A stretch of 64,000 nt of DNA. Origin: Pseudomonadota bacterium (lineage in GTDB: Bacteria; Pseudomonadota; Alphaproteobacteria; Rhodobacterales; Rhodobacteraceae). Positions 35,246-44,353 of this stretch are shown in pieces. Where the stretch lies: positions 62,001-126,000 of the forward strand of contig JBCAYL010000001.1 in the NCBI GenBank assembly GCA_038533575.1. Reading direction: 5' to 3'. Under the pieces are notes generated by a model. It was not told the DNA's origin. It was given only the letters and a program-made list of their open reading frames with translations, and made no database searches. How positions within the stretch are numbered: position 1 is the first letter of the stretch; each line of letters begins with the position of its first letter. The position numbers and the translations under genes were made by a program.

Positions 35246-36315
35246 CCCCGGCGCTGGAGGCGGCCTTCGCCGAGCAGGCGGCGGCGTGCGACACGCTGGG
35301 GTCGCCCTTCATGGCGCGCATGCTGCCTCGCGCGCTTGGCGCGGTCCCGGCGGGGAGCGCCCTCGCCGCGCGGCTCGAAGCGTTCGACCCTGCCCGGCTC
35401 GGGCCTTCGGCAGACTCCGTCCCGCTCCGTCTCGCGGGCGCGCTGCATCACGTGCATCTCTCCAGGGCCTGTCCGGCGCTGAGCGCGGTCTATCCACCCG
35501 CGGAAGCCTCCGCCGCGGCGCTGTCCGATGGCCTTGCGGCCGCCTTCGCCACGGCCGAGGCGGCCATTCTCGCGCGGCTTGAAAGCCCGCCCCAGACCAA
35601 CGAGGTGCGCCGCGCCTCCGTCCTGATCGCGGCCGGGCACTGGCTCACCGCGCGCTTCGGCCGTCCGCTCATCCTCTCGGAGCTCGGCTGCTCCGCGGGG
35701 CTCAATCTCAACTGGGATTTCTTTCGGCTGACGGCTGCGGGGCAGGGACTCGGGCCGGTGGGATCGCCCGTAAAGCTCGCGCCGGACTGGCGTGGGATCC
35801 CGCCGCATCCTTGCCCGGCCTACGTAGCAGAGGCGAGGGGCGTGGACCTGCGCCCCATCGACGTCACCGAGCCGGCGGCGGAGCTGCGCCTGCTCTCGTA
35901 CCTCTGGCCAGACCAGGCAGAGCGTCTCGCGCTCACGCGCGCGGCCATCGGGCTCATGAAGGCGCCTGACACCGAAGCGGTCCTCGATGCAGGCGATGCG
36001 CTGGCCTGGCTGCCGGGGCGGTTGGCCGGGCGGGTGGGGCATTGTCACATGATCTACTCGACGGTGGCGTGGCAATATCTGCCGGAGGCTGCGCAGGCGG
36101 ACGGCGCGGCCATGATCGCGGAGGCTGGCGCGCACGCCACGCCCGATGCGCCTCTCGCCTGGTTCAGGATGGAAAACGATGGCCCGAAGCCCGGCGCGGG
36201 CCTCACGATGCGCCTTTGGCCCGGGGACGAGACGCTCGATTTCGGCCGTGCCGATTTCCACGGGCGCTGGGTCGATTGGCGCGCGCCGGACCCTGCGCCC
36301 TCCGCTGCCCGCTGA
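35242..36315 (+). CDS. DUF2332 family protein
   Basis: This 357-residue cytoplasmic protein of the DUF2332 type shows the family's central [15 protein letters not shown] motif, which resembles a methyltransferase glycine-rich loop, and [15 protein letters not shown] later. No function is established to my knowledge. The start is a GTG that overlaps the pth stop by four bases (GTGA), so it is coupled to pth. The 200 bases after the stop (36316-36515) hold no recognised gene. Confidence 0.8.
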   Translation: MTPALEAAFAEQAAACDTLGSPFMARMLPRALGAVPAGSALAARLEAFDPARLGPSADSVPLRLAGALHHVHLSRACPALSAVYPPAEASAAALSDGLAAAFATAEAAILARLESPPQTNEVRRASVLIAAGHWLTARFGRPLILSELGCSAGLNLNWDFFRLTAAGQGLGPVGSPVKLAPDWRGIPPHPCPAYVAEARGVDLRPIDVTEPAAELRLLSYLWPDQAERLALTRAAIGLMKAPDTEAVLDAGDALAWLPGRLAGRVGHCHMIYSTVAWQYLPEAAQADGAAMIAEAGAHATPDAPLAWFRMENDGPKPGAGLTMRLWPGDETLDFGRADFHGRWVDWRAPDPAPSAAR

Positions 36316-36515
36316 GAGCGTCCTCGTCGTCCTCCCGGGTCCCCTGCCACGCCCTGCCAAGTGATCCCGGCTGGTGCGATCTGGGTCATGGCATTTGCGG
36401 GCGGCTCCTCTATGTGAAGCGAGAGGCTAGGACGAGGATCGTGCGGGCAGCCTGCGATCCGACGCAGGCGGCACGTGCGCGTCTTGCTGGAAGTCATGGC
36501 CTTCGCGGAGGAAAG

Positions 36516-36899
36516 ATGCTCGAGAAAGACCCATCCGAGAACGTGCTCGGCGGCCCCCTGTCGCCCTGCTCGCTCGACCCGCTCACCGGCTTCTTCCGGG
36601 ACGGCGCCTGCAATACCTGCGCGGAGGATCAGGGCAGCCATACCGTCTGTGCGGTGCTCACGGCGGAGTTCCTCGCCTACTCGAAATACGTGGGCAACGA
36701 TCTCAGCACCCCGCGGCCCGAGTTCCGCTTTCCGGGGCTGAAGCCGGGGGATCAGTGGTGCCTCTGCGCCGGGCGCTTCATGCAGGCCCATGAAGAGGGC
36801 TGCGCGCCACAGGTCAAGCTCGAGGCCACCCACAAACGCGCGCTCGAGGTGGTGCCGCTCGAGGTGCTCGAGGCCCATGCGATCCGCACCCTGGGCTGA
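36516..36899 (+). CDS. DUF2237 family protein
   Basis: This 127-residue protein of the DUF2237 type has the family's Cys-rich N-terminal region (PLSPCSLDPLTGFFRDGACNTC), the central segment SKYVGNDLSTPRPEFRFPGLKPGDQWCLC, and HKRALEVVPLEVLEAHA at the end. Six or more conserved cysteines suggest metal binding or redox activity, but no role is known. GGAGGAAAG directly precedes the ATG. The frame is open much further upstream, but that part has no support. Confidence 0.85.
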   Translation: MLEKDPSENVLGGPLSPCSLDPLTGFFRDGACNTCAEDQGSHTVCAVLTAEFLAYSKYVGNDLSTPRPEFRFPGLKPGDQWCLCAGRFMQAHEEGCAPQVKLEATHKRALEVVPLEVLEAHAIRTLG

Positions 36900-36989
36900 G
36901 GCCTGCCCATGACCGGGACGTGAGGACGCGCCCCTTCGCATACCGCCCGGGGGTACTTATATTGCGGGAAACGCTGATTGGAGTACGCG

Positions 36990-37640
36990 ATGTTCGGATT
37001 GATGTTCAAGACCCCCGAGATGGTGAGCGCGGACGCCGCCCTGCCGGGCCGGGCGCAGCCCATCCCCACGGCCGCCGAGCACTTCGTCACCGGTGTGCCG
37101 CTCAAGGGCGAAGTGCCTGAGGGCATGGAGGTCGCCATCTTCGGCATGGGCTGCTTCTGGGGCGTGGAGCGGATGTTCTGGGGCCTCGACGGGGTCCATG
37201 TCACCGCCGTGGGCTACGCCGCGGGTTTCACGCCCAACGCCACCTACGAGGAGGTCTGCAGTGGCCGCACGGGACACAACGAGGTGGTGCGCGTGGTCTA
37301 TGATCCTGCGGTCATCTCCTACGAGGCGCTCCTCAAGGTTTTCTGGGAAGGGCACGACCCCACGCAGGGGATGCGGCAGGGCAATGACCGGGGCACGCAG
37401 TACCGCTCCGGCATCTACGTGACGAGCGACGCGCAAAAAGCGGCCGCAGAGGCCTCCCGCACGGCCTTTGCGCCGCGGCTCGAGGCGTCCGGCTACGGCC
37501 CGATCACGACAGAGATCCTCGATGCGCCGGAGTTTTACTACGCCGAGGATTATCACCAGCAGTACCTCGCCAAGAACCCCAACGGCTATTGCGGCATCGG
37601 CGGCACGGGCGTGAGCTGCCCGATCGGCACCGGCGCCTAG
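36990..37640 (+). CDS. msrA: Peptide methionine sulfoxide reductase MsrA
   Basis: MsrA reduces methionine-S-sulfoxide in proteins. The 216-residue product has the active-site GCFWG with Cys at residue 55 and the family motif [16 protein letters not shown]. The recycling cysteines are at the end ([13 protein letters not shown]). A 40-residue N-terminal extension precedes the domain, typical of this subgroup. The ATG at 36990 is chosen over a TTG at 36978, which is inside the likely ribosome site (GGAG at 36980-36983). Confidence 0.95.
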   Translation: MFGLMFKTPEMVSADAALPGRAQPIPTAAEHFVTGVPLKGEVPEGMEVAIFGMGCFWGVERMFWGLDGVHVTAVGYAAGFTPNATYEEVCSGRTGHNEVVRVVYDPAVISYEALLKVFWEGHDPTQGMRQGNDRGTQYRSGIYVTSDAQKAAAEASRTAFAPRLEASGYGPITTEILDAPEFYYAEDYHQQYLAKNPNGYCGIGGTGVSCPIGTGA

Positions 37641-37735
37641 GGCGCGCGAGGATCCGGCCTAGCGCGCTGCTCTGGGCACTGGCGCCCGGGCAGCGCCTCT
37701 TGTAGCAGGCGGGCACCCCAGTCGGAGTGCCCGCC

Positions 37736-38605
37736 ATGCCCACCTTCACCGCGCTCACCACGCTTTCAGGCCAAGACCGCGCGGAGGCGCTCGGCGCGGC
37801 GCTAGAGCGGCTCGATCCCGCGCCCACGGGCGTGGGCGTCTTCGAGGTGGAGGACGAGAGCGGGCTCTGGGAGGTCGGCGGATACTTCACGGAAACACCG
37901 GATGCAGCAGGCCTTGATCTGCTTGCGGCCGCCTTTGACGCGAAGCCCTTCGCGGTCAGCGAATTGCCGGAGGTGGACTGGGTCGCCCATGTCCGCCGGG
38001 AGCTCGCCCCCGTTACGGCCGGGCGCTTCTTCGTCTACGGCTCCCACGACGCCGACAAGATCCCCGAGGCCGCCGAGCCGCTCCTCATCGAGGCGGCGAT
38101 GGCCTTCGGGACCGGCCATCACGGGACGACGAAAGGCTGCCTTGAAGCCTTCGACCGGCTTCTGAGCTCGGAACCCGCACTGTCCCGCGTGGCCGATATC
38201 GGCTGCGGCACGGCCGTGCTGGCCATGGCCGCCGCCCGCGTTCTGCCGGAGGCCGTGATCCTCGCCGCGGATATCGATGCCGTGGCGGTGGAGGTGGCGG
38301 AGGCCAACGTCATCGCCAACGGGCTCTCGGGCCGTGTCTCCTGTATCGAGGCGGCGGGCTTTGACCATGACACGCTCGACGCGGCCGCGCCCTATGACCT
38401 CGTTTTCGCCAACATCCTCAAGGGGCCGCTGATCGATCTCGCCCCGGCCATGGCAGCCCATGTCGCCCCTCGCGGGCACGTGATTCTTTCGGGAATTCTC
38501 GTGAATCAGGCCGATGACGTGGCGTCAGTTTATGCACGGCACGGCTTCAATCCCGTGCATCGCGCGGAGATTGTCGAATGGTGCACGCTTACGTTGCGCC
38601 GATGA
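37736..38605 (+). CDS. prmA: Ribosomal protein L11 methyltransferase
   Basis: PrmA methylates L11 using SAM. The 289-residue product has an N-terminal substrate-recognition domain and the SAM-binding domain (VADIGCGTAVLAMAAARVLPEA, IDAVAVEVAEANV, and the FANILKGPL motif). The ATG at 37736 follows CGGAG by 8 bases and is preferred over a GTG at 37727. Length is normal. It stands in a conserved region of translation-related genes with pth and rplY. Confidence 0.92.
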   Translation: MPTFTALTTLSGQDRAEALGAALERLDPAPTGVGVFEVEDESGLWEVGGYFTETPDAAGLDLLAAAFDAKPFAVSELPEVDWVAHVRRELAPVTAGRFFVYGSHDADKIPEAAEPLLIEAAMAFGTGHHGTTKGCLEAFDRLLSSEPALSRVADIGCGTAVLAMAAARVLPEAVILAADIDAVAVEVAEANVIANGLSGRVSCIEAAGFDHDTLDAAAPYDLVFANILKGPLIDLAPAMAAHVAPRGHVILSGILVNQADDVASVYARHGFNPVHRAEIVEWCTLTLRR

Positions 38606-38711
38606 CCTTGTTTATAAGGGTTTCTCGGGCGAATTCTCCCGTTTTGCCCGATTTCCGCCACATTTGAGCGCCATTTTAGACACGTGGTCGGGGGCGATCA
38701 CGGAGACTGGT

Positions 38712-39119
38712 ATGTCCTATTCAAATCCGCGTTCGTTTGGCCGCCGCATCGGCAGGCTGGAGCGCAAACATCGCCGTCTTTCGCGCGGCGCGGTGACCGT
38801 GCTTCGCTCCGATGGGCTCATGGTCATGCGCCCGCGTCGGAATGGCCTGCCGCGCCTGATCGCCTTTCTTCTCCTGGCGGGTGCGGGTCTCACCGTCTTC
38901 AAGGCGGTGGCCTTTGTCTCCCAGGGGGAGGCCGTGTACGAGGCTCAGGTCAGCGAGCTGGCTGCCGGTACGCCGCCCGAGGCCGTGGCCGCCAAGATCC
39001 TGCACATCGATCCGGTGAGCGAGTTCATCATCGTGACGGCCGCGCCGCATATCCGCTCGGGCATCCGGGGACTCGAGGCGCTGCGCGCCAAGTACGACAG
39101 CAATACCTGGGGCAAGTAG
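38712..39119 (+). CDS. Single-pass membrane protein of unknown function
   Basis: This 135-residue protein has a basic cytoplasmic N-terminus (RIGRLERKHRRLSRGAVTVLRSDGLMVMRPRR), one membrane helix at about residues 47-67, and a C-terminal part of about 65 residues that would be periplasmic. The ATG at 38712 is chosen because the upstream open frame overlaps prmA. I do not recognise a family, and no catalytic motif is seen. It ends before the bidirectional terminator at 39182-39221. Confidence 0.65.
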   Translation: MSYSNPRSFGRRIGRLERKHRRLSRGAVTVLRSDGLMVMRPRRNGLPRLIAFLLLAGAGLTVFKAVAFVSQGEAVYEAQVSELAAGTPPEAVAAKILHIDPVSEFIIVTAAPHIRSGIRGLEALRAKYDSNTWGK

Positions 39120-39181
39120 GCCCGGCGCGACCGCCTGCTGCCGGGCGTCCGACGGGCGCTGGCCTCACACCCATCCAACAG

Positions 39182-39221
39182 AAAAAAGCCGCGCAGCCCT
39201 GGGACGAGGGCGCGCGGCTTT
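39182..39221. terminator. Bidirectional terminator
   Basis: AAAGCCGCGC (39185-39194) pairs with GCGCGGCTTT (39212-39221), with an A-run on the left and T at the right. It can end the membrane-protein gene from the left and the DUF1127 gene from the right. Confidence 0.8.
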
Positions 39222-39264
39222 GTCGCTTGGATCCGCGGGGCCGGGGAGAGCGGCCCCCGCGGTC

Positions 39265-39477
39265 TCAGCGGTATTTCGTGAGGAAGAGGTCGATATCGTC
39301 GGACGTGGTCACGCCGATATCGTTGAGCTGATGGGTGCTGAGGCCCTTGAGCACCCGGCGGGTGCGGGCGGCTTCGCGCCATGCGGCGAAGGCGTCGAAC
39401 GCGGCCCAGACAGGATTGAGCAATCCGGCGGCGTGGGTGGCGTGGGCGAGCGGGCGGGCGGTGTCGTATGCGGCCAT
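39265..39477 (-). CDS. DUF1127 (YjiS-like) small protein
   Basis: This 70-residue protein carries the DUF1127 core (AWREAARTRRVLKGLSTHQLNDIGVTTSDDIDLFLTKYR), with the typical Arg-rich helix and the L-x-D-I-G-(I/V) motif. Family members in alphaproteobacteria are small regulators, some acting in RNA turnover or phosphate and stress responses. GGAGGA lies 5 bases before the ATG on the minus strand. The palindrome at 39569-39587 lies in its upstream region. Confidence 0.88.
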   Translation of the reverse strand: MAAYDTARPLAHATHAAGLLNPVWAAFDAFAAWREAARTRRVLKGLSTHQLNDIGVTTSDDIDLFLTKYR

Positions 39478-39788
39478 GGTATCCTCCGGAGAGCTGGTGA
39501 CGCGGGCCTCTCCCGCGCCTCATGCGCCGCAGTTATGCCGGGGATCGCGCCCCAACAAGCTGGAGTTTTTGCATGGGAGACATGCAACAACGACATGGCT
39601 TCAACGCCCCCTAACTGACTGTAAGTAAACCTTTAATTAGTATCTGCGCGTGTCGTTTTCAGGCGCTGATTTGGCGCTTTTTCACCCTCAAAGCGCTTTG
39701 ACCGTCGCGGCGCCCGTGGTGATGCCCCCTTGGCGGATGTTCATGCTTCGTGCTAGGCTCCGCGCAACGATAAAAAAGAGGCGCGAGC
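39478..39788. other. Divergent intergenic region between the DUF1127 gene and ruvC
   Basis: This 311-base gap is AT-rich in its middle (around 39610-39660) and should hold both promoters. It includes the palindrome at 39569-39587, and, near 39660-39705, the repeated GCGCT(TT) words of a weak stem-loop. No gene is evident. No clear sigma-70 pair could be fixed by eye. Confidence 0.5.
39569..39587. promoter_or_regulatory. Palindrome TTGCATG-N5-CATGCAA upstream of the DUF1127 gene
   Basis: Perfect 7-bp arms TTGCATG (39569-39575) and CATGCAA (39581-39587) with a 5-base GGAGA centre lie 92 bases upstream of the DUF1127 start. Size and symmetry suit a dimeric regulator; no known site is matched. 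Confidence 0.4.
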
Positions 39789-40295
39789 ATGCGTGTTTTG
39801 GGCATCGATCCGGGGCTGAGATCCGCCGGCTGGGGCATCGTGGAGGTTTGCGGCGCGCGACTCACGCACGTCGCCAACGGGCAATGCACCAGCGGGGACG
39901 GCCCGCTCGCAGCGCGGCTGCTCCAGCTCTTCGAGGGGCTCTCGAGCGTCCTCGCCGCCCATCTCCCGGACGCCGCAGCCATCGAACAGACATTCGTCAA
40001 CAAGGACGGCGCGGGGACGCTCAAGCTCGGGCAGGCACGGGGCGTGGCGATGCTCGTCGTCGCGCGGGCCGGGCTCGAGGTGGGCGAGTACGCGCCCAAT
40101 GCCGTCAAGAAGGCCGTCGTGGGCGTGGGCCACGCCGACAAGCGACAGGTGGCGCACATGGTCGGCATGCAGCTTCCAGGCGTGCACCTCGCCGGGCCTG
40201 ACGCGGCCGATGCGCTCGCGCTTGCGATCTGCCACGCGCATCATCTGCAATCCGCGGGCCGCTACGACGCCGCGTTGGCACGGGCCTCCGCATGA
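39789..40295 (+). CDS. ruvC: Crossover junction endodeoxyribonuclease RuvC
   Basis: RuvC cleaves Holliday junctions. The 168-residue product starts [16 protein letters not shown] with catalytic D7, has E66 in [11 protein letters not shown], and the C-terminal Asp pair in [16 protein letters not shown]. It overlaps ruvA by four bases. A possible ribosome site is GAGG in AAAAGAGGCGCGAGC before the ATG. Confidence 0.96.
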   Translation: MRVLGIDPGLRSAGWGIVEVCGARLTHVANGQCTSGDGPLAARLLQLFEGLSSVLAAHLPDAAAIEQTFVNKDGAGTLKLGQARGVAMLVVARAGLEVGEYAPNAVKKAVVGVGHADKRQVAHMVGMQLPGVHLAGPDAADALALAICHAHHLQSAGRYDAALARASA

Positions 40296-40936
40296 TCGGA
40301 CGCATCGCCGGGCGGCTCGAATACCGCGGCGATGACCACGTGCTCATCGACGTGCGCGGCGTGGGCTACCTCGTCACCTGTTCGGAGCGGACGCTCGCCG
40401 CGCTGCCTGCCGCGGGGGAGGCCGTGGCGCTCTATACCGATCTCCTCGTGCGCGAGGACGTGCTGCAGCTCTTCGGCTTCCTGAGCCTGACGGAAAAGGA
40501 ATGGCATCGGCTCCTGACCTCGGTGCAGGGCATCGGGGCCAAGGCCTCCATGGCGATCCTCGGGGCGCTCGGCGGCGACGGGGCGGGCCGCGCCATCGCG
40601 CTGGGCGATTGGAGCGCCATCGCCACCGCCAAGGGCGTGGGCCCGAAGACGGCGCAGCGCGTCGTCAACGAACTCAAGGACAAGGCGCCCTCGGTCATGG
40701 CCCTGGGCGAGCCTGCGCCTAACGAAGTGCTCGCCGAAGCGCCTGCCCGGGTCGCCGCTGCCGCCACCACGCCTCGCGACAGCGGCGCCCAGGCGGCCGC
40801 GCTTTCCGCGCTGAAGAACCTCGATTACAGCCCCGGCGAAGCGGCGCAGGCCGTGGCGCAGGCCGCCGGTGAAGGCGCCGAGACCGAGGCCGACCTCATA
40901 CGCGCCGCGCTCAAGCTCCTGGCGCCGAAGGGATGA
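40292..40936 (+). CDS. ruvA: Holliday junction branch migration protein RuvA
   Basis: RuvA binds the junction as a tetramer and loads RuvB. The 214-residue product has the N-terminal OB domain ([28 protein letters not shown]), a helix-hairpin-helix region ([39 protein letters not shown]) and the C-terminal RuvB-contact helices ([16 protein letters not shown]). It overlaps both ruvC and ruvB by four bases, so the operon is tightly coupled. Confidence 0.96.
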   Translation: MIGRIAGRLEYRGDDHVLIDVRGVGYLVTCSERTLAALPAAGEAVALYTDLLVREDVLQLFGFLSLTEKEWHRLLTSVQGIGAKASMAILGALGGDGAGRAIALGDWSAIATAKGVGPKTAQRVVNELKDKAPSVMALGEPAPNEVLAEAPARVAAAATTPRDSGAQAAALSALKNLDYSPGEAAQAVAQAAGEGAETEADLIRAALKLLAPKG

Positions 40937-41952
40937 GCGAGCCCGATCCCACCCTCCGCGGCGAGCGCCGCCCGGACGACGCGGACCGCGCGCTGCGCCC
41001 GCAGGTGCTGGACGACTTCATCGGTCAGCGCGCGGCGCGGGCCAATCTCAAGGTCTTCATCGAAAGCGCGCGGCAGCGTGGCGAGGCCATGGACCACGCG
41101 CTCTTTCACGGCCCTCCGGGCCTCGGCAAGACGACGCTCGCCCAGATCATGGCGCGCGAGCTCGGGGTGAATTTCCGCATGACGAGCGGCCCGGTGCTGG
41201 CGAAAGCGGGTGATCTGGCCGCGATCCTCACCAATCTCGAGGCGCGCGACGTCCTCTTCATCGATGAGATCCACCGCCTCAACCCCGTGGTGGAAGAGGT
41301 GCTTTACCCCGCCATGGAGGATTTCGAGCTCGACCTCGTGATCGGCGAGGGGCCCGCGGCCCGCACCGTGCGCATAGAGCTCCAGCCCTTCACGCTTGTG
41401 GGCGCCACCACGCGCCTCGGCCTCCTGACGACACCGCTTCGCGATCGCTTCGGGATCCCCACGCGCCTCGAATTCTATTCCACCGAAGAGCTGCACAAGA
41501 TCGTGACGCGCGGGGCAGCGCTCCTGGGCGTCGAGGCCGAGCCGGACGGCGCGCGGGAGATCGCCACCCGGGCCCGCGGCACGCCGCGCATCGCAGGTCG
41601 TCTTCTGCGCCGCGTCGTGGATTTCGCCGTCGTCGAAGGCGGCGGGCGCATCACCCGCGCGGTGGCCGACCACGCGCTCACGCGGCTCGGCGTGGATGCC
41701 CTGGGTCTCGATGGCGCAGACCGGCGCTACCTCTCGCTCATTGCCGAAAGCTATCAGGGCGGGCCCGTGGGGGTCGAAACGCTCTCCGCCGCGCTCTCTG
41801 AGAGCCGCGACGCGCTCGAGGAGGTGATCGAGCCCTATCTCTTGCAGCAGGGCCTTATCCAGCGCACGCCGCGTGGCCGCATGTTGGCACCCCGCGCGTG
41901 GTCTCACCTGGGCCTCGAAGCGCCCGGCGGCGCCTCCGATCTCTTTCGCTGA
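40933..41952 (+). CDS. ruvB: Holliday junction branch migration helicase RuvB
   Basis: RuvB is the AAA+ motor of branch migration. The 339-residue product has Walker A GPPGLGKT at about residues 60-67, Walker B FIDEIHRL, a sensor 1 region [12 protein letters not shown] and the C-terminal winged helix ([15 protein letters not shown]). Length is normal. It is the last gene of ruvCAB; the next gene begins 125 bases later. Confidence 0.97.
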   Translation: MSEPDPTLRGERRPDDADRALRPQVLDDFIGQRAARANLKVFIESARQRGEAMDHALFHGPPGLGKTTLAQIMARELGVNFRMTSGPVLAKAGDLAAILTNLEARDVLFIDEIHRLNPVVEEVLYPAMEDFELDLVIGEGPAARTVRIELQPFTLVGATTRLGLLTTPLRDRFGIPTRLEFYSTEELHKIVTRGAALLGVEAEPDGAREIATRARGTPRIAGRLLRRVVDFAVVEGGGRITRAVADHALTRLGVDALGLDGADRRYLSLIAESYQGGPVGVETLSAALSESRDALEEVIEPYLLQQGLIQRTPRGRMLAPRAWSHLGLEAPGGASDLFR

Positions 41953-42077
41953 ACCGGCACTCGCGCACGCGCTGCCTCGTCCCCGTTTCTTTGTGCCCCG
42001 TACCTCGGGGAGCACGAGGGGCTGGCCCCTCGTTCCCGCCCTTGAAGCCCGGTGAGGCGGCGAGGTAGGTCACCGCC

Positions 42078-42704
42078 ATGGATGCAGTAGCGGTCGAACA
42101 GCACTTCACCCGGAGCGACGGCTCCTATGTCTTCGCGCGCTGGGGACGGCCCATCGCGCCCGTGGTGTTCGGGGTCGAGCCCGAGACGCTCGAGGTTGTG
42201 AAGGCGGCAATCGAGGCCGTGGTGGCGCTCGCGGGCCACCAGATGGCCGAGACGGACCCGGAATTCGGCGTGAACCTCATGGTCTTTTTCACCCGGAGCT
42301 GGGACGAACTCGCCGAGGTCCCGCATCTTGGATCGCTCATCCCCGACCTCGCGCCGCTCCTCGAGCGGCTCAAGGGAGCGGATGCCAACCAGTACCGCAT
42401 CTTCCGCTTCGACGAGGCCGGCGCGATCAAGGCGGCCTTCGTTTTCGTGCGGATGGACGAGCACATGAGCAGCGTTTCCGCAGACACGCTCTCGCTCAGC
42501 CAGGCGGTGCAGACGATGCTCCTCTGGTCCGACACGGCGTTCATGGAGCTCTCCCCGCTCGCCCAGGTGGATGGCACCGTGATCCTGCGGCCCGACATCG
42601 CCGATCTCATTCGCGCGGCCTATGACCCGGTCATGCCGGTGGCCGCGCAAGATCCCAGCCACAGCCTCCGCATCGCCGCGCGCCTCGGGGCCGGAAAGCA
42701 GTGA
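42078..42704 (+). CDS. Conserved hypothetical protein upstream of ybgC
   Basis: This 208-residue soluble protein has no signal peptide or membrane helix. The N-terminus (MDAVAVEQHFTRSDGSYVFARWGRPIAPVVFG) and the central LMVFFTRSWDELAEVPHLGSLIPDL are its clearest segments. I do not recognise the family. It overlaps ybgC by four bases (GTGA) and so is coupled to the Tol-Pal operon. The order between ruvB and ybgC suggests a conserved lineage-specific gene, by inference. Confidence 0.75.
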   Translation: MDAVAVEQHFTRSDGSYVFARWGRPIAPVVFGVEPETLEVVKAAIEAVVALAGHQMAETDPEFGVNLMVFFTRSWDELAEVPHLGSLIPDLAPLLERLKGADANQYRIFRFDEAGAIKAAFVFVRMDEHMSSVSADTLSLSQAVQTMLLWSDTAFMELSPLAQVDGTVILRPDIADLIRAAYDPVMPVAAQDPSHSLRIAARLGAGKQ

Positions 42705-43078
42705 CCCACAGCTTTCCCCTCACGGTCTATTACGAAGACACGGACATGGGTGGGATCGTCTATCACGCGAACTTCCTCAAGTTCATCGAGCGGGCGCGCT
42801 CTACATGGGTGGCGGAGCTCGGGGTTGATCAGCTGGCCCTGGCCGCTGCGGGCACCGTCTTTGTCGTGCGCCGGATCGAAAGCGACTTCCTCGCGCCCGC
42901 CCGGCTGGGAGACGTGCTCGACGTGCGCAGCAGCGTGGCCGAGGCCACCGGAGTGCGGTGGCTCCTCGATCAGGAGGTCTGGCGCGGGCAGACGCGCCTC
43001 TTTGCGGCGCGTGTGACCATCGTCGCCATGGGGCCCGCGGGCCGCCCCGTGCGGCTTCCGGCGGAGCTCCGCCGATAG
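42701..43078 (+). CDS. ybgC: Tol-Pal-associated acyl-CoA thioesterase YbgC
   Basis: YbgC is a hotdog-fold thioesterase of 125 residues with the family start YYEDTDMGGIVYHANFLKFIERAR, where the Asp and the Tyr-His form the active site. It is almost always the first gene of the Tol-Pal cluster. The start is a GTG overlapping the upstream stop. A gap of about 107 bases precedes tolQ. Confidence 0.94.
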   Translation: MTHSFPLTVYYEDTDMGGIVYHANFLKFIERARSTWVAELGVDQLALAAAGTVFVVRRIESDFLAPARLGDVLDVRSSVAEATGVRWLLDQEVWRGQTRLFAARVTIVAMGPAGRPVRLPAELRR

Positions 43079-43185
43079 CGTGGCCCGCCTCACACGCTTC
43101 CGTGCGTTGCAAAGCGTAGCTTTCCCCTGTCGCATCGGGTACATTTCCCTAAATGAGGGCGAAATGCCCCGGACAAGAGGCGGTT

Positions 43186-43860
43186 ATGGAAGCAGCAGCG
43201 GATTTCTCCATGTGGGGGCTCTTTGCCCGTGCCACGATCACCGTGCAGGTGGTCATGATCATGCTCATCGTGGCGTCGGGCTGGGCCTGGGCCATCATCA
43301 TCAACAAGTCACTTCAGTATCGCCGCGCGCGGCGGCAGGCGGCGATCTTCGATGGGGCGTTCTGGTCGGGCGAGCCGCTCGACGAACTCTTCGACCAGAT
43401 GAACATGGCCCCGAAGGGCGCCTCGGAGACGATCTTCGCTGCCGGCATGATGGAATGGCGCAGGTCACACAAGGAGGATGGCGGGCTCATCCCCGGCGCG
43501 CAGTCCCGGATCGACCGCTCCATGGATGTGGCGATCTCCAAGGAGGCTGACACGCTCCAGAAAGGGCTGCCGATCCTGGCGACGGTCGGCTCGGTCGCGC
43601 CCTTCGTGGGCCTCTTCGGCACGGTTTGGGGCATCATGAACGCCTTCATCGAGATCGCCGAGCAGCAGAACACGTCGCTCGCTGTCGTGGCGCCGGGCAT
43701 TGCGGAGGCTCTCTTGGCCACCGGGCTCGGCCTGCTCGCGGCCATCCCGGCGGTGATCTTCTACAATAAGTATGCCGCCGACGCGGATCGCATCGTGGCG
43801 GGCTACGAGTCCTTCGCCGACGAATTCGCCACCATCCTGTCGCGCCAGTTGGACAGCTGA
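43186..43860 (+). CDS. tolQ: Tol-Pal system proton channel subunit TolQ
   Basis: TolQ forms, with TolR, the proton-driven motor of the Tol-Pal system that constricts the outer membrane at division. The 224-residue product has three membrane helices (about residues 17-37, 130-150 and 165-187), with the conserved ILATVGSVAPFVGLFGTVWGIMNAF segment. The ATG at 43186 with GAGGCGG ahead is chosen over the frame start at 43153. Confidence 0.94.
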   Translation: MEAAADFSMWGLFARATITVQVVMIMLIVASGWAWAIIINKSLQYRRARRQAAIFDGAFWSGEPLDELFDQMNMAPKGASETIFAAGMMEWRRSHKEDGGLIPGAQSRIDRSMDVAISKEADTLQKGLPILATVGSVAPFVGLFGTVWGIMNAFIEIAEQQNTSLAVVAPGIAEALLATGLGLLAAIPAVIFYNKYAADADRIVAGYESFADEFATILSRQLDS

Positions 43861-43861
43861 C

Positions 43862-44347
43862 ATGGGCGCGAGTGTTTCATCGGGTGGAGGCGGAGGCGGC
43901 GGCGAGCGCCAGGGGCGGCGGAAGCGCCGCTCCCGCGCGCGGCCCATGTCGGAGATTAACGTGACGCCCTTCGTGGACGTCATGATGGTGCTGCTCATCA
44001 TCTTCATGGTGGCGGCCCCCCTCATGACGGTGGGCGTGCCTGTGGAGCTGCCGCAGACCTCCGCTGGCGCGCTGCCCACCGAAAGCGAGGAGCCCCTGAC
44101 CGTCACGCTCACAGCTGATGGACGCATCATCATCCAGACGACCGAAGTGCCCGAGGCCGAGTTCCTGACGCGCCTCAGGGGCATCGCGCAGGAGCGGGCC
44201 GACAACAAGGTCTTCCTCCGCGCGGACGGGGCCATCCCCTACGAACGGGTCGTGCAGGTCATGGGCGCGCTCAACAATGGTGGTTTCAGCGATATCGGCC
44301 TCGTGACCGACCTGGGCGGCCCGAGCTTCGAAGTCGAGGATGGCTAG
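43862..44347 (+). CDS. tolR: Tol-Pal system subunit TolR
   Basis: TolR is the ExbD/TolR partner of TolQ, with 161 residues. A Gly/Arg-rich cytoplasmic N-terminus is followed by a single membrane helix with the proton-carrying Asp (INVTPFVDVMMVLLIIFMV) and a periplasmic domain of about 115 residues. The ATG is one base after the tolQ stop. A frame open from 43772 overlaps tolQ and is discarded. Confidence 0.93.
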   Translation: MGASVSSGGGGGGGERQGRRKRRSRARPMSEINVTPFVDVMMVLLIIFMVAAPLMTVGVPVELPQTSAGALPTESEEPLTVTLTADGRIIIQTTEVPEAEFLTRLRGIAQERADNKVFLRADGAIPYERVVQVMGALNNGGFSDIGLVTDLGGPSFEVEDG

Positions 44348-44353
44348 CGGGCG

